Assembly (NCBI GenBank): GCA_949752745.1
Contig: OX457027.1
Coordinates: 18,680,603-18,744,602 of the forward strand
From: Protula sp. h YS-2021
Taxonomy: Eukaryota > Annelida > Polychaeta > Sabellida > Serpulidae
Direction: 5' to 3'
Length of the DNA: 64,000 nucleotides
Shown here: piece by piece, positions 45,701-56,509 of the stretch
Layout of the letters: each line of letters begins with the position of its first letter
How positions within the stretch are numbered: position 1 is the first letter of the stretch
The notes under the pieces: generated by a model
The model's database searches: none
What the model saw: the letters and a program-made list of their open reading frames with translations, nothing else
What the model was told of the DNA's origin: nothing
Made by a program: the position numbers and the translations under genes

Positions 45701-48700
45701 TCGGTGTATAAGTCGCACCGGTGTATAAGCCGCACCCAGGGGTTTTGTGTGTAAAATCGGTGCATAAGTCGCGGCTTATACACCGGAAATCACGGTACAA
45801 AAAGTTGGTCGCGCGATCCACAACTTGGTCGCCACAGCAGACAGCGAAATCTGAGCCCGGAAAGCTTTTCCTGGTGCCTGTCCAAGATCTTTGATGACCC
45901 GCTTGGAAGGGAATACCCGCTCTTCCTTCCTTCGCCCTTCCTGCCTCACTCCTGGGGAGCAGAAGGAGGGGGTAGGGAGAAGACATAGTGCACCCACCAC
46001 GTCCATGGGGTCATGCTCCCTGGGGGTAGGGAGAAGAAATAGTGAACCCACCACGTCCATAGGGCCCTGCTCCCTGGGGGTAGGGAGAAGAAATAGTGCA
46101 CCCACCACGTCCATGGGGCCCTGCTCCCTGGGGGTAGGGAGAAGAAATAGTGCACCCACCACGTCCATGGGGTCCTGCTGCCTGGGGGCAGGGAGAAGAA
46201 ATAGTGCACCCCCCACGTCCATGGGGTCCTGCTCCCTGGGGGTAGGGAGAAGAAATAGTGCACCCACCACGTCCATGGGGTCCTGCTCCCTGGGGGTAGG
46301 GAGAAGAAATAGTGCACCCACCACGTCCATGGGGTCCTGCTCCCTGGGGGTAGGGAGAAGAAATAGTGCACCCACCACGTCCATGGGGTCCTGCTCCCTG
46401 GGGGTAGGGAGAAGAAAAAGTGCACCCACCACGTCCATGGGGTCCTGCTCCCTGGGGGTAGGGAGAAGAAATAGTGCACCCACCACGTCCATGGGGTCCT
46501 GCTCCCTGGGGGTAGGGAGAAGAAATAGTGCGCCCACCACGTCCATGGGGTCCTGCTCCCTGGGGGTAGGGAGAAGAAAAAGTGCACCCACCACGTCCAT
46601 GGGGTCCTGCTCCCTGGGGGTAGGGAGAAGAAATAGTGCACCCACCACGTCCATGGGGTCCTGCTCCCTGGGGGTAGGGAGAAGAAATAGTGAACCCACC
46701 ACGTCCATGGGGTCCTGCTCCCTGGGGGTAGGGAGAAGAAAAAGTGCACCCACCACGTCCATGGGGTCCTGCTCCCTGGGGGTAGGGAGAAGAAATAGTG
46801 CACCCACCACGTCCATGGGGTCCTGCTCCCTGGGGGTAGGGAGAAGAAATAGTGCGCCCACCACGTCCATGGGGTCCTGCTCCCTGGGGGTAGGGAGAAG
46901 AAATAGTGCACCCACCACGTCCATGGGGTCATGCTCCCTGGGGGTAGGGAGAAGAAATAGTGCGCCCACCACGTCCATGGGGTCCTGCTCCCTGGGGGTA
47001 GGGAGAAGAAATAGTGCACCCACCACGTCCATGGGGTCCTGCTCCCTGGGGGGTAGGGAGAAGAAATAGTGCACCCACCACGTCCATGGGGTCCTGCTCC
47101 CTGGGGGTAGGGAGAAGAAAGAGTGCACCCACCACGTCCATGGGGTCCTGCTCCCTGTCGCTGTCGTCTGACTTGTCGCTGTCTGACTCGGATTCGGATC
47201 CCGAGGACGAGGATGAAGCAGACGACGAATCAGATCTCTCCGCCCTCCGCGAATCTATGTGAAAAACAATCAATATTAACAAATCCTCATCCGCAGCAGT
47301 AAAAACGTGCATAATTAAACGCTAATGTTCAAATGCATTTTACAGTTACTTTGGTGGCTCCTTTTTAAACATCCTCTGTCGTTCTCTGCTTCAACTGCGT
47401 GGACTCAAATAGTCGAGCCTACTTTGGAGACAGCTAACAACAAACTTACTTTTTAATTTATCTGCAGGAGGGCCAATTCGGGCCCGCGGGTGTTTTGGCG
47501 GCAACCACGATACTTCATCCGTTTCTGTATTCCAGTAATAATACCTGTTCCTAAATATTCAACAAACGAACATTGCCACACCTCTGTCTTTATTCTATTT
47601 TTCTTTGTATTTGCTTTAGTTTATCCAGGGTTCGTACAAAGAAATATAAATTGGTGGGTTTTCAATTTCCAGTACTTTTCCGTTGTTTTCCCGGACTTTC
47701 CAGGACTTGTTTTTCGGCCGTTTCATTTTCCAGAGCTTTTACAGGATTTTCAGGACTTTGTGCGAACCTTGTTTATCAATTCTGGTTAAGAGTTCGATAT
47801 AAGCTATGGTTTTTATCAGTGGCAAAAGACAAGGAAGCGGTAATTTTAAATGATAAAACTGATAAACGTATTTTTGTCCACAAACTTCTGCTATGTAAAC
47901 AAACTCCTGGGAGAGTTTTCAGTGAATATCAGTAACTCACAAGTGAAAATGCAGATGTTCGAGTTTGTATTCATAGGCAGGAGCATGAAACTTGAAAAAA
48001 AAATCCATATACCAACCAGGAAGGCTGAAGTGACAGGAAAAGCACGATTATTGTTCTCAGATAAAAACAGTACAGAGGCATACTCTAATTCAAAACCTGA
48101 AAAAAAAGATCCAAAACAATCAGTTTTTGAGGGAGACGAAAGGACTTTTTTTTCTGACTTACGTGTTTGGGTCAGTTTTTTTAGTGGGACGAAATGACCA
48201 GTTTTTTTCTGACTTACGTGTTTGGGTCAGCCACTTCTAACCACGTGACCGGAAGTGGGTATTTCCTCAAGATTTTGGCCTTCTTCTCGCACATGACTAG
48301 GTCCGCATTGAATTTCTTCATCCCCCACCTCTCCTTACAGTAACTCACACACTCGTGGTAAATATTGGCCTTGTTTGGGCAGTTGAGAACCTCGTGTATT
48401 AACTGGTGCGCGTCTTCTTCCTCCCGTTCTGATGTGCTCTTTTCTTCCCTCTCTGGCACAGTAGCCACTGTCTGTGTTAGCAAAAAAGAATGCCAGGAAA
48501 TGATCAAACAGGAAGCGACATCAACGCAGAACTGTTAAGTCGAACACTTTTTACTGGCTAAAATGGCTCGAATCACTCGGTGAGAATCAATCAGTGAGAA
48601 GATTCACTGAAAAATGCCAGATGCAGGCCTCAGACTTCCCAACATTTTGTGGTCGTCAGTCGGGCGACCAACTTCAAATGCTTTAGTGGCCATAAATTTT

Positions 48701-51700
48701 TGCAAAAATTGTCCACTGGAGTATATCAATTTTACGAGAAATTTACTTCAAAACTCAAAAAAAAAAAAATAAATAAATAAAAAAAAAATACGTCTTTAAA
48801 ACATACATTGCACAAATATCATTGTTACAACAATATTTACTTGAAAACAGAGGGCCTCTTCATCGATTATAACGATACAACTCTGTGATCCCAGTAAAGT
48901 TGTTAGTCTTTAAGAGCATCTGATATAACGACACACCGGACATAACGACACATCGGATATAACGACACACCGGATATAACGACACATCGGATATAACGAC
49001 ACATCTGATATAACGACACATCGGACATAACGACACAGTGGATTTAACGACACATCGGATATAACGACACATCGGATATAACGACACATCGGATATAACG
49101 ACATATGGGATATAACGACACATCGGATATAACGACACACTGGATATAACGACACATCGGATATAACGACACATCGGGTACAGCAACGTAGTTTTTACGA
49201 CTCATACATAATGTTATGACGAAGCTGCACTGTGTGAATAAAAAAGTTAGCTACGGTCCATCGCGAAATGGCAACCTTTTTGAGTGGAAACATGACCTTG
49301 GTTCGAATAAAGCGATTATCACGAATTAGCAGTAAACTGTCAAGCAAGCATACTGTGGTGCTTGCCCACAGTTTAAAAGGCGAATGAAAGGCAAATAAAT
49401 CTTTGCAGATTTAGATATCCACTGCATGTAGTTTTCCAACCGAAAACAGTATTTTTGTATCGTCAGTATATAGTTTACATATCGTTAGAACCACTACTTC
49501 TTCAATGAGCAATATCTGCTTCTAACTTAAATTTAAGTATAATTATTTGTCATCAGTATCAGATACAGAAAGCTGTCAATTAAACAAAGACAGTCAACGA
49601 CACTCTACTATTTAAAATCAGAATGTGGCAAACAAACATGAACTCTGATTGTTTTATTAGTAAAAGAAGACTAACGACAATTCAACGTCTGAGATATTCT
49701 GCGTATCTCAGTGAGACTGAACATGGCAAGTCTATTCCGGAACAGACTCGCTTTGTCTAAGCTGCAATTCAATATTTTGCCCAGGGCAAGAAATATCTTA
49801 ATCCCTGCTGGCTTGCGACATTCTTAAATTAAACATCAGGTCTTACTTACATCTTCTTTTATAACTTTAACTTTTAAAACAAACAAATCCATAAAGCATG
49901 CAAAAAGTATTGAAACTTAATTAGTATGCAAAACTGTGTATAAAAACCTGTCTTACCGGTCCACTGACGTCCTCCGATGGGTTGTCGTAATGTTCCACGA
50001 ACACTTCCTCAGCCTCATCTGAAATCATCCGGCATATGAAGTCGGATAAGAAAACTAGAGCAGTGTGCATAGCCCACATATTCCCCACAGGCCCCCATCA
50101 GTTAAACACGGCCATCAATAGTCAATCAAGAGCTGAAATTTTCCAAGTCCAGCTGGTTCATTTTCCTTTGACAAACCTGGCCCATTTACAACACCGATCT
50201 GTGTTTGTTCCCATAGAAGCTACATACCAAGTTTCATTAAAATCCTTGAATGAGTTTTTAAGTTGTCGTGTTAACAAGCTCTTGATAACAGACCGACCGA
50301 CAGACCGACACGCGGTCGATCGCATATATTCCCTGTGGGGAATAAATAAGGACTAACTATCGGAATCAATTCGCTGCTTACCACCCCGGGGTCTTGTGGA
50401 TTACAAGACCGACGCATTCAACAACAGAGTTATCCTTCACCATTATAAAGGTTTTCACATGCATATTTTGCGCATTCTTTTGGCTCATATTTATTACCGG
50501 GTTTATGTCTTTATTCACTTGTAACAGAAACAAAGGAGACACAGTTTTTTTTCGACACCGCACAAATGGCCACAATGTGTCTTCTTGAAGTCACATATTT
50601 TTATTGATACCGCCCACGTTTTCCCTTTTTTAATCTGGTAAAATGCAGTGTCCGCCAGAGGCCCCAATATCCGTGTTTTACAACCAGAACGGCGAAGCTG
50701 GCTGTCTTGCTACTTGTGTTATGTTAGATTATTTATGCAGCAAAACACACAACTAAGTCGGTCCACAAGTTTTTGCCCGGTGTCCAGGACAGGGAGGTGT
50801 CCAGGTTCTTATCATATAGAAATCAATGGGAAATTAAAGGAACTGAAGTATATTGTTCGAATTAGGCAGCTATCCACATACAGGTTTATCCGGAGCAGGT
50901 TTTACTGTATATACTTTCAACCAACTTCGATTAGGCCCCCTTACGGTTCTATCGATGATGTTGTCTGGTCCAGTTTAATCGTTCGCGCTTGTGCCTATCC
51001 GTCAAATCGGGCTTTATTGGGGCCATGCGTGAGCTTAATCCAGATTTCTCAAACGCACTGTAGTTTGGTATAGTTATATATTTTCTACAACGAGGTGAAT
51101 CAACAATTCTTACAGTTGCCACTGTGAACACCTCTAAAATATGAGTTCACAAACGGACGAAAAACGGACAACCATAATAGGAGATGTAAGTTCACAAACG
51201 GACGAGAAACGGAAAACCATAATAGGAGATGTACACTAGTGGTTGAACCAATTACTGATTAATCGATTAATTAATTGTTTGAGCAGAATCGATTGTTTCT
51301 CCGACTTTCGGCAGCACTGTTTTGCAGTATACTTATCCAGTGTTAAGTTCCTTTCTGAAGTGTATACAAAAATTTCTTAGTTTTTTTTCTGGTAAAAAGA
51401 CAATGAAAATTCACCAAAATTTTAAAGCTATCGGAACAACTACGTCATTTCGGTTACAGGTAACAGGCAATAAAGCTAACGGGGCCCCTTAGAATGACCT
51501 CAAGACTCGTGGAACTTAGGCCTAGACACCCGCCAGACCCCAAAAAGGCACCTCCGTTAACACTTGCGTTTAAAAAGTAGCAGTATTTTCCAGTTTGCAC
51601 GGCAAGGATAATAGTAAACGTTTGAGTTGCGCGAAAAATTCGACAGTTCCTCGAGACCCATGATATCAGAGACAGAAATTACTGAAATGCCCCACAGGCA

Positions 51701-54018
51701 CCTTGTGTTTGCTCTTCTTTTAGCGTTCCCAAAAGTTTTATATATTGTAGAACCCCCCTCCCCCGCCGCAAAGCAAGGTATTTCCAGAAATAATCGATTA
51801 TGGTTAATTTTTATTTCGATTAATCGACTGCGGTTTATAATCGATCCCGACCACTAGTGTACATATTTAACATATATTTGTGCACTAGCAATGTGTTTCA
51901 GGTTGTTAAATTAAATAAGTGTGAGGAGTTGATTCCACAAGATTTAGTGTCCGAGGAGGGAACGCACACACACTCGCGTTTATACATCAGTTAATTTATG
52001 CACACACACACACACGGCCCAAGCATACGATATAAGTCTACCTTTTCACAAATTACTTGTAGGCTAAAATGCTAGCAACTTTTCATAAAGATGAATATCA
52101 TGATTTCAAGTTTGTACTGTTAATATATGCGGAGTAAATGTACCGGTTAGATACAATAAAGGCTTTTCAAAGATATTTTTGGCGTTCAATAGCTATTTTC
52201 TGATATATGTACTTTTTTGTTTTCTTCCGCAATGCCCGTTGATTGTTTTCCAAGCGTCGTGTATTGTCATTTGAAGGGTGTGTATGTTGTTATTTTATTC
52301 ATTTTTAGTATATGGACGACACAAACTGGGGCTGCACATTGCCTGTCGATAGATTCGCCTAATCTGATACACTGTGCCTATGTATGGTGGGGAGAGCTGG
52401 AGCGTTGTGATTTCAGTCTATAACACCTGGGATCCGCCAGGTTCCAGTGTGTGTGTTTTTTTTCATCATAGCGTGTTAACGCTTTGCACGTTGAAACTAC
52501 ACGATTTTACATGTATATTTTGCCTCAAGTCATTAAGGATCAACAGCTGATCAATCTCTCCGGGTTTGTTGACTTTTCTCTTGAACAATAAATCACACTT
52601 TTAGCTCCAAGAAGCCCGTTGCTAATGGGGGATCGGCTACCGTTTCAAATCCCCATATATAGCGATATATAGGTCAAATGCCCTCGCTTTGAGGCACCTC
52701 TCTGGCCATTTTGTGCGAGATTCAACGATCCATAAGTTTTTATTAGCATTTGCTATAGTCCCTCAAAGTACAACGGAAATGATATACAACTTCTGTGTCA
52801 CGCTTTCTTTAAAAGAAAAGAACACAGTAATAATCAAAAATCTTCCGCAATAACTGTTATTTGTTTGCATAAAGGCAGTATAGTTAAGTACGTGAAAAAG
52901 TGATGATAAATTTTGTAATTATTCGTAAAAAAATTAAACTGAAATACAAAAAGCATGAAAAAACTTAAATACTTTAGGTCAGAATAAATTTATGCCTAAT
53001 TATGCAACTATCAATCATTTGAGTGAGTACACATTTTACAGATAACCTATAACCCCATGACATTTAAAGGCCGGAACGTAAACAAACGTTTGATAGCTGA
53101 GTGCGAAAGCTAACTTTTCAGCAATTTAACGAAAAATTAAAAGATACGCAGCCCATTATAACTGTGCCTGTGTTACGAAAAGGCACACTGGGCATGAATT
53201 TTCTGTTAATGTTTGAACGACTCGTGTGCATGCTTCGTGCCTCACACCAAATGAAGCTGCCCCTATTAGCGGGACAATGGAAGGCGTCGTAGCTCTGCCA
53301 GCGAGGTAACCCGTATAACTGTAAGGAATAGCTGACTCGGAGCTAATTCGAAATCGTGAACTGGTTTATTTTATGTTGAGTATTGTGAGAAACACTTTCT
53401 AAGGATATCCAACAGTTAAGCAGTAAGGTAGGTTTCAGTCTATTTACGTCAAATTTCAAATTCTAGTATCCTTCTCAATAAGTCAAATCACACTTTGGGT
53501 GTTTCGAGTAAAATGCGCAAGAATTATGAAATTCGGCTGCGAGGGAACCGGGTAAAAAAATGAAAAAATGATAGATAAATATGGAAGAAATGTCGCAAAA
53601 ACAGCTCATACTCGGAACACAAAAGAAATTGAAACTATTTGTTAAAACTTTTTCTAAATTTTTAAAATAGCATACGGGTTGTTAAAAACGCGATTGTTCT
53701 TTGGTGCAAAAGAAATTTGACATTAAGGCGAAATCTCTCTAACATTTCTTTCATTTTTTACCCGGTTATTTTTATTCGAAATGCGGAATTTTTGCGCATT
53801 TTATTGGGAACACCCAAAGTGTGATCTGGCTTATATCGTTCCTCGAATTTGTAAAACTGGTGCACCTGAAATTCTGGGCGATAATAAAATATTTCTGTTC
53901 AAACCAGTTCAGGTCAACGCAAATCATAAAATACAGTGCTTGAACCTTTCTTTTCTTCTCTCTGCTTTATGAGGCCTCTTTTGGCCAAGCGCGCAGCCAG
54001 AGCAGGAGGGAGAGGCAT
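42587..54018 (-). CDS. PQBP1: Polyglutamine-binding protein 1, seven coding exons
   Basis: Exons (minus strand): 54018-53946, 50018-49957, 48471-48218, 47550-47450, 47254-47133, 44241-44066, 42725-42587. Their lengths sum to 927 nt, giving 308 residues plus stop, and every joint preserves frame. Start [15 protein letters not shown] matches PQBP1. The WW domain lies at about 116-149 (W122, YYYW at 133-136, W145). A Ser/Asp/Glu-rich region follows at 165-198, then an Arg/Glu-rich region and C-terminal [20 protein letters not shown] and [15 protein letters not shown]1 is a nuclear, intrinsically disordered spliceosome factor whose C-terminus binds U5-15kD and whose WW domain binds proline-rich partners. 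Human PQBP1 has 265 residues. The donor after exon 1 (GTTCAAG) and the one after exon 5 (GTGGGT) are non-optimal, so those two boundaries are the least certain. Confidence 0.9.
44066..44241 (-). CDS. PQBP1: PQBP1 exon 6
   Basis: Acceptor TTGTCTCTTCAG, donor GTAAAG. Encodes [20 protein letters not shown], an Arg/Gly/Glu-rich stretch, then [18 protein letters not shown]. The last codon is split with exon 7 (AG/G, Arg). Confidence 0.93.
44300..44575. repeat. Two diverged tandem units with G-rich core
   Basis: Two copies of GTTCGG(G)CGGTTCAGTCT...CGACCGCTTCGT...CTACCTCACAT separated by a G-tract (44385-44422) that could form G-quadruplexes. Lies in PQBP1 intron 5. Confidence 0.65.
44909..45858. 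mobile_element. Inverted-end repeat containing a nested MITE
   Basis: The left end CAGGCCCCAGATTTCGC is mirrored by GCGAAATCTGAGCCCGG at 45844-45860. Next to them CACCCGGGTGACCAAC and GTTGGTCGCGCGATCC are also inverted. The GTATAAGCC element lies between, so this is an older element split by a younger one, inside PQBP1 intron 5. A related end occurs at 48625-48700. Confidence 0.5.
45036..45797. mobile_element. GTATAAGCCGCACC MITE
   Basis: Ends TACCGTAATTTCCGGTGAAT and CACCGGAAATCACGGTA are inverted, with TA at both edges as a possible target duplication. Multiple GGTGTATAAGCCGCACC subrepeats sit near both ends (45050-45150, 45700-45785). The interior is AT-rich and non-coding. Confidence 0.75.
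45970..47156 (-). repeat. 54-bp minisatellite spanning the end of PQBP1 exon 5 and intron 5
   Basis: About 22 near-identical 54-bp units. On the PQBP1 strand each unit reads CAGGGAGCAGGACCCCATGG, then ACGTGGTGGGTGCACTATTT, then CTTCTCCCTACCCC. Because 54 is divisible by three, long frames exist on both strands ([18 protein letters not shown] on minus; [18 protein letters not shown] on plus). One unit near 47041-47060 has an extra G and two units carry CATGCTCCC, which breaks the frame coming from exon 5 at about 46929. The first unit overlaps the last codons of exon 5 (REQDPMDV). Confidence 0.97.
47133..47254 (-). CDS. PQBP1: PQBP1 exon 5 (acidic serine-rich)
   Basis: Acceptor TTTTCACATAG. 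Encodes [20 protein letters not shown], then [18 protein letters not shown]. The 3' edge is placed at 47133 (GTG/GTGGGT) because it keeps phase 0 with exon 6; 47136 is a phase-compatible alternative. The boundary lies in the first minisatellite unit. Confidence 0.75.
47450..47550 (-). CDS. PQBP1: PQBP1 exon 4 (second half of WW domain)
   Basis: Acceptor GAATATTTAG, donor GTAAGT. Encodes [20 protein letters not shown], then [13 protein letters not shown], containing the aromatic core and second tryptophan of the WW fold. Confidence 0.95.
48218..48471 (-). CDS. PQBP1: PQBP1 exon 3 (Cys/His segment and first half of WW domain)
   Basis: Acceptor GCTAACACAG, donor GTAAGTC. Encodes a Glu-rich stretch, then [20 protein letters not shown], and ends [17 protein letters not shown]. 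The Cys/His segment has no counterpart that I recall in human PQBP1. Confidence 0.92.
48905..49185. repeat. 17-bp tandem repeat GATATAACGACACATCG
   Basis: About 16 units with few substitutions in PQBP1 intron 2. The [17 protein letters not shown] frames come from three units (51 bp) per 17 codons and are artefacts. Confidence 0.93.
49957..50018 (-). CDS. PQBP1: PQBP1 exon 2
   Basis: Acceptor GGATGATTTCAG, donor GTAAGA. Encodes [20 protein letters not shown], corresponding to the conserved acidic EEEIIAEDYDDDP-type motif after the PQBP1 N-terminus. Confidence 0.88.
50060..50345. mobile_element. Interspersed repeat with ATTCCC...GGGGAAT end (copy A)
   Basis: Matches 58675-58925 in reverse: CCACATATTCCCCACAG, CAATAGTCAATC, TCCAGCTGGTTCATTTTCCT, GCTACATACCAAGTTTCATT, GTTAACAAGCTCTTG, GACCGACCGACAGACCGAC. 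Ends in ATTCCCTGTGGGGAAT (50328-50343). Confidence 0.75.
50970..51240 (+). repeat. Interspersed repeat, copy A of pair with 57150-57375
   Basis: Shared ATCGTTCGCGCTTGTGCCT, GGGCCATGCGTGAGC, CAACGAGGTGAATCAACAAT, TTGCCACTGTGAACA and ACGGACGAAAAACGGACA. A 50-bp segment (TTCACAAACGGACG...GGAGATGTA) is tandemly duplicated here only. Confidence 0.75.
51227..51866. mobile_element. hAT-like MITE with ATGTACACTAGTGG ends and ATTAATCGATTA motifs
   Basis: ATGTACACTAGTGGTTG on the left is mirrored by CGACCACTAGTGTACAT on the right. Subterminal GATTAATCGATTAATTAATT and TTTCGATTAATCGACTG are also inverted. No transposase. A fragment of the same end appears at 57363-57375. Confidence 0.7.
51870..53480. 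other. No gene identified (PQBP1 intron 1)
   Basis: A CA microsatellite is at 51995-52016. No other recognisable feature. Confidence 0.45.
53484..53830. mobile_element. MITE with ATCACACTTTGGGTGTT ends
   Basis: ATCACACTTTGGGTGTT and AAAATGCGCAAGAATT, CCGGGTAAAAAAATG on the left are mirrored by CATTTTTTACCCGG, AATTTTTGCGCATTTTATT and AACACCCAAAGTGTGAT on the right. It sits in PQBP1 intron 1 about 115 bp from exon 1. Confidence 0.7.
53946..54018 (-). CDS. PQBP1: PQBP1 exon 1 (start codon)
   Basis: ATG at 54018. Encodes [20 protein letters not shown], then EEKK plus one base. Near-exact match to the PQBP1 N-terminus. The proposed donor GTTCAAG is weak but gives the right phase (G + AT, Asp) into exon 2. 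Confidence 0.85.
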
Positions 54019-54059
54019 GTTTTCGTTTTTTCTTTAAGCTTTTCAACTGGAACTGGCTA

Positions 54060-55025
54060 TTATAACTGCAGCGATGTTTGAAAGCAAGAATGCTACATGT
54101 TCATGAACGAACTGTACTTTTCGTTGTTATTAAACAACTGGCCTCTGGTGAGATTTATCTCTTATGTATAAACACAGAGCAGGTGGATATTTTAAAATGT
54201 AATTCAGCTCTTTGATCGGTATTAGTTTCCCGGAGAGGTTCGCTATTGAGCAACAACGCAGTACTTATGTTAAAACTGCTGGCTTCGGAATTCGCTGATC
54301 ACTGGCAACTTCGCTGAAGTTGATGGCATACCTCTAGCGAAACCAAGGGAGAGATCTATCGTTTATGTATAAAGACTAGCGTATGCAGACAAAAAAGTTA
54401 ATTCCACTCTTTCTAAAACGGTACTGTTTTTGAGGAATCCCCAGTGGGTCATCGAAACAAACAGACATATACAACAGACTCATCCTGTACAGAGAATCAC
54501 AATATAGCCGCCATATTCAACATTCGCTCTTTTAGCTGGGTAAAATAAACAATTTATTTGATAATATTCAACACTAAGACATCAAAATGAACAATTGGGT
54601 TTAAGTTATGATCCATTTAATTTTTAACAATTGACACCTAGTCAGGTTGGCAATGTGACCAGTTTACGATCGGATTGACGAGCGATTGCAGTGAAAAATG
54701 ATTAATAAAGGTGTCTGCTCACAGACTCACCAACGCATTAACTCGCGAAGAGAGAAAGGAGTGAACAGTTTATTAAAGGCTCGCGACTAACATAAGAACC
54801 AACGCCAGTCGTCGAATGCGAACAAAAGACAAATCCCTCAGAGGACCATGCATTGCATGCACCCACGGTCAACCAAATGGCCACGGAGAGGATATAATAA
54901 ATCAATTGTACGTGTTTGTTAGAGCAAGTGATTTTTGACAGATTCGTTTGAGCGATAGGGGGATTCGAGTAATTTTTAAGTTACATTGTTGATTATTATA
55001 ATTTTTTAGTTTAAAGTAGGCATAA
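54060..55025. other. No gene identified; upstream of PQBP1
   Basis: The PQBP1 promoter should lie here on the minus strand; no clear TATA box was found. Confidence 0.35.
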
Positions 55026-55028
55026 CAG

Positions 55029-55053
55029 CGAGAGCAAGAGAGAGGGAGAGAGG

Positions 55054-55139
<86 letters not shown>
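55029..55139. repeat. (GA)n microsatellite
   Basis: Imperfect at the left edge (GAGGGAGAGAGG), then pure GA repeats. Confidence 0.98.
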
Positions 55140-55142
<3 letters not shown>

Positions 55143-55639
55143 GAAAATTCAATATTGAGGGGAAAGCATAGTTACTTATCGGCTGACCTCTGAGAAGAGG
55201 AACCTTCCGTAGAGGTTGGCTCTAGGAAAACAACGACCAGGGGTGAGGAATTCCCATAAACCTCGTTTTCGCTTCAAAATAAACACGAAAAGGGTAAAGT
55301 TATTTTGTGATATATGCTTGTGCAAATGTGTAATAATAATCGAGAGTCCTAACGATATACTGCAATTTTCATATGTTCATTTGAATTTCTTGAACATAAA
55401 TATTAAATCTCATGACATGGCTCATGACGGAACAAGCGCAGATCTTTCTGCAGCTCCAAGTCAGCCCCACCAAATATTTTGGTTTTCTTGTGAGTTACGA
55501 GGGAGAGGAGATAGAATTGGCTAGAGTAGATGGTAATTGGTGACAACAAAATGCTTCCTAAATTCCAACTCCATTAAATAAACCAGCTGCAAGCTTTGCA
55601 ACCCTATCGACTTAATACACACCATTGTGTGATATTTGA

Positions 55640-56505
55640 CAAAATAAATTTGTTTTGAACCACAGAAAATGTTCTCTTTCATTTCACCAATTTGGATCTA
55701 CTGTAACCATTCGTTCTCCTCCCCCTTTTATATGATCAATTTTCACCACAGTGTCTCGGCAAAGTTTGTAATGCTGTCTCAATATGTTTACTCTTCACCA
55801 CATACTAGTCCTAGATGACTATTGCGGTCTTCCTATGACAGCCAGAGTCATAGTTCCTACAATAGGAAATGTCATTGATGTCAATTTTCAAATCTCGGCG
55901 CACGACTGGGGCCAACGGCGTTATTTTAGAAAGGGTGCATCACATAAATGACCCAATTATAAATTATGGCTCACAAATTTTATGGCCAGATAACAATTTT
56001 TTACTGAGAAAAATATGTGTTTTCTTGAGACCAGGATATCGAATCCCTCATTATCGCCCACAACAACAGTGAATCCACAGTTGCAAAACCACGCTTTACT
56101 CTAGTTTGGGAGTTTCGCTGTGGTCGAAAATAATGCGCCAGGGTACTTCCCAGTATGCTTTTAAAGAAAAAGCCCGCCAGTTCGAGCTTCGGTGTCTTTG
56201 AACGTGCGCCGAAAGATCCAGAGCCTCGAAAATTGAGACCATTGTGGCCATTTCTATTGCAGACACTGTGACCCTTTCTGTCCTACGAAGATAGAAAGGG
56301 TCCGCTGGGACTAACCACATACAAACATGAAAGGAATAAATCAACTAGGGGACTGCAAGGCATTTTTCGTGGCAACTAAATTGTTTTGTGACAAACTCTA
56401 TTTTACCACCCGTTCTTTACGTGGGTGTGGAGAACGAATGGTTGCGGCCGATCCAATTTGGTGAAATTGAAAAGAACATCTTTCGTGGCTTAAAACATGT
56501 TTTAC
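55640..56505. mobile_element. Foldback element with arms of about 280 bp
   Basis: The left arm contains TTTCACCAATTTGGATC, AACCATTCGTTCTCC and TCAATTTTC..CTCGGCGCACG; the right arm contains the reverse complements in mirrored order (CGTGCGCCGAAAGATCC, GAAAATTGAGACC, GAGAACGAATGGTTGC, GATCCAATTTGGTGAAA). The middle is short and non-coding. Confidence 0.7.
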
Positions 56506-56509
56506 TTAC

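Noticed and set aside
45776..47128. Long ORFs of 357-450 codons on both strands in the 54-bp minisatellite
   Set aside because: The unit length is a multiple of three, so stop-free frames arise automatically on both strands. The true PQBP1 frame from exon 5 is broken after a few units by an extra G and then a stop near 46929.
48860..49186. [13 protein letters not shown] repeat protein
   Set aside because: Three 17-bp repeat units make 17 codons; artefact of the tandem repeat.
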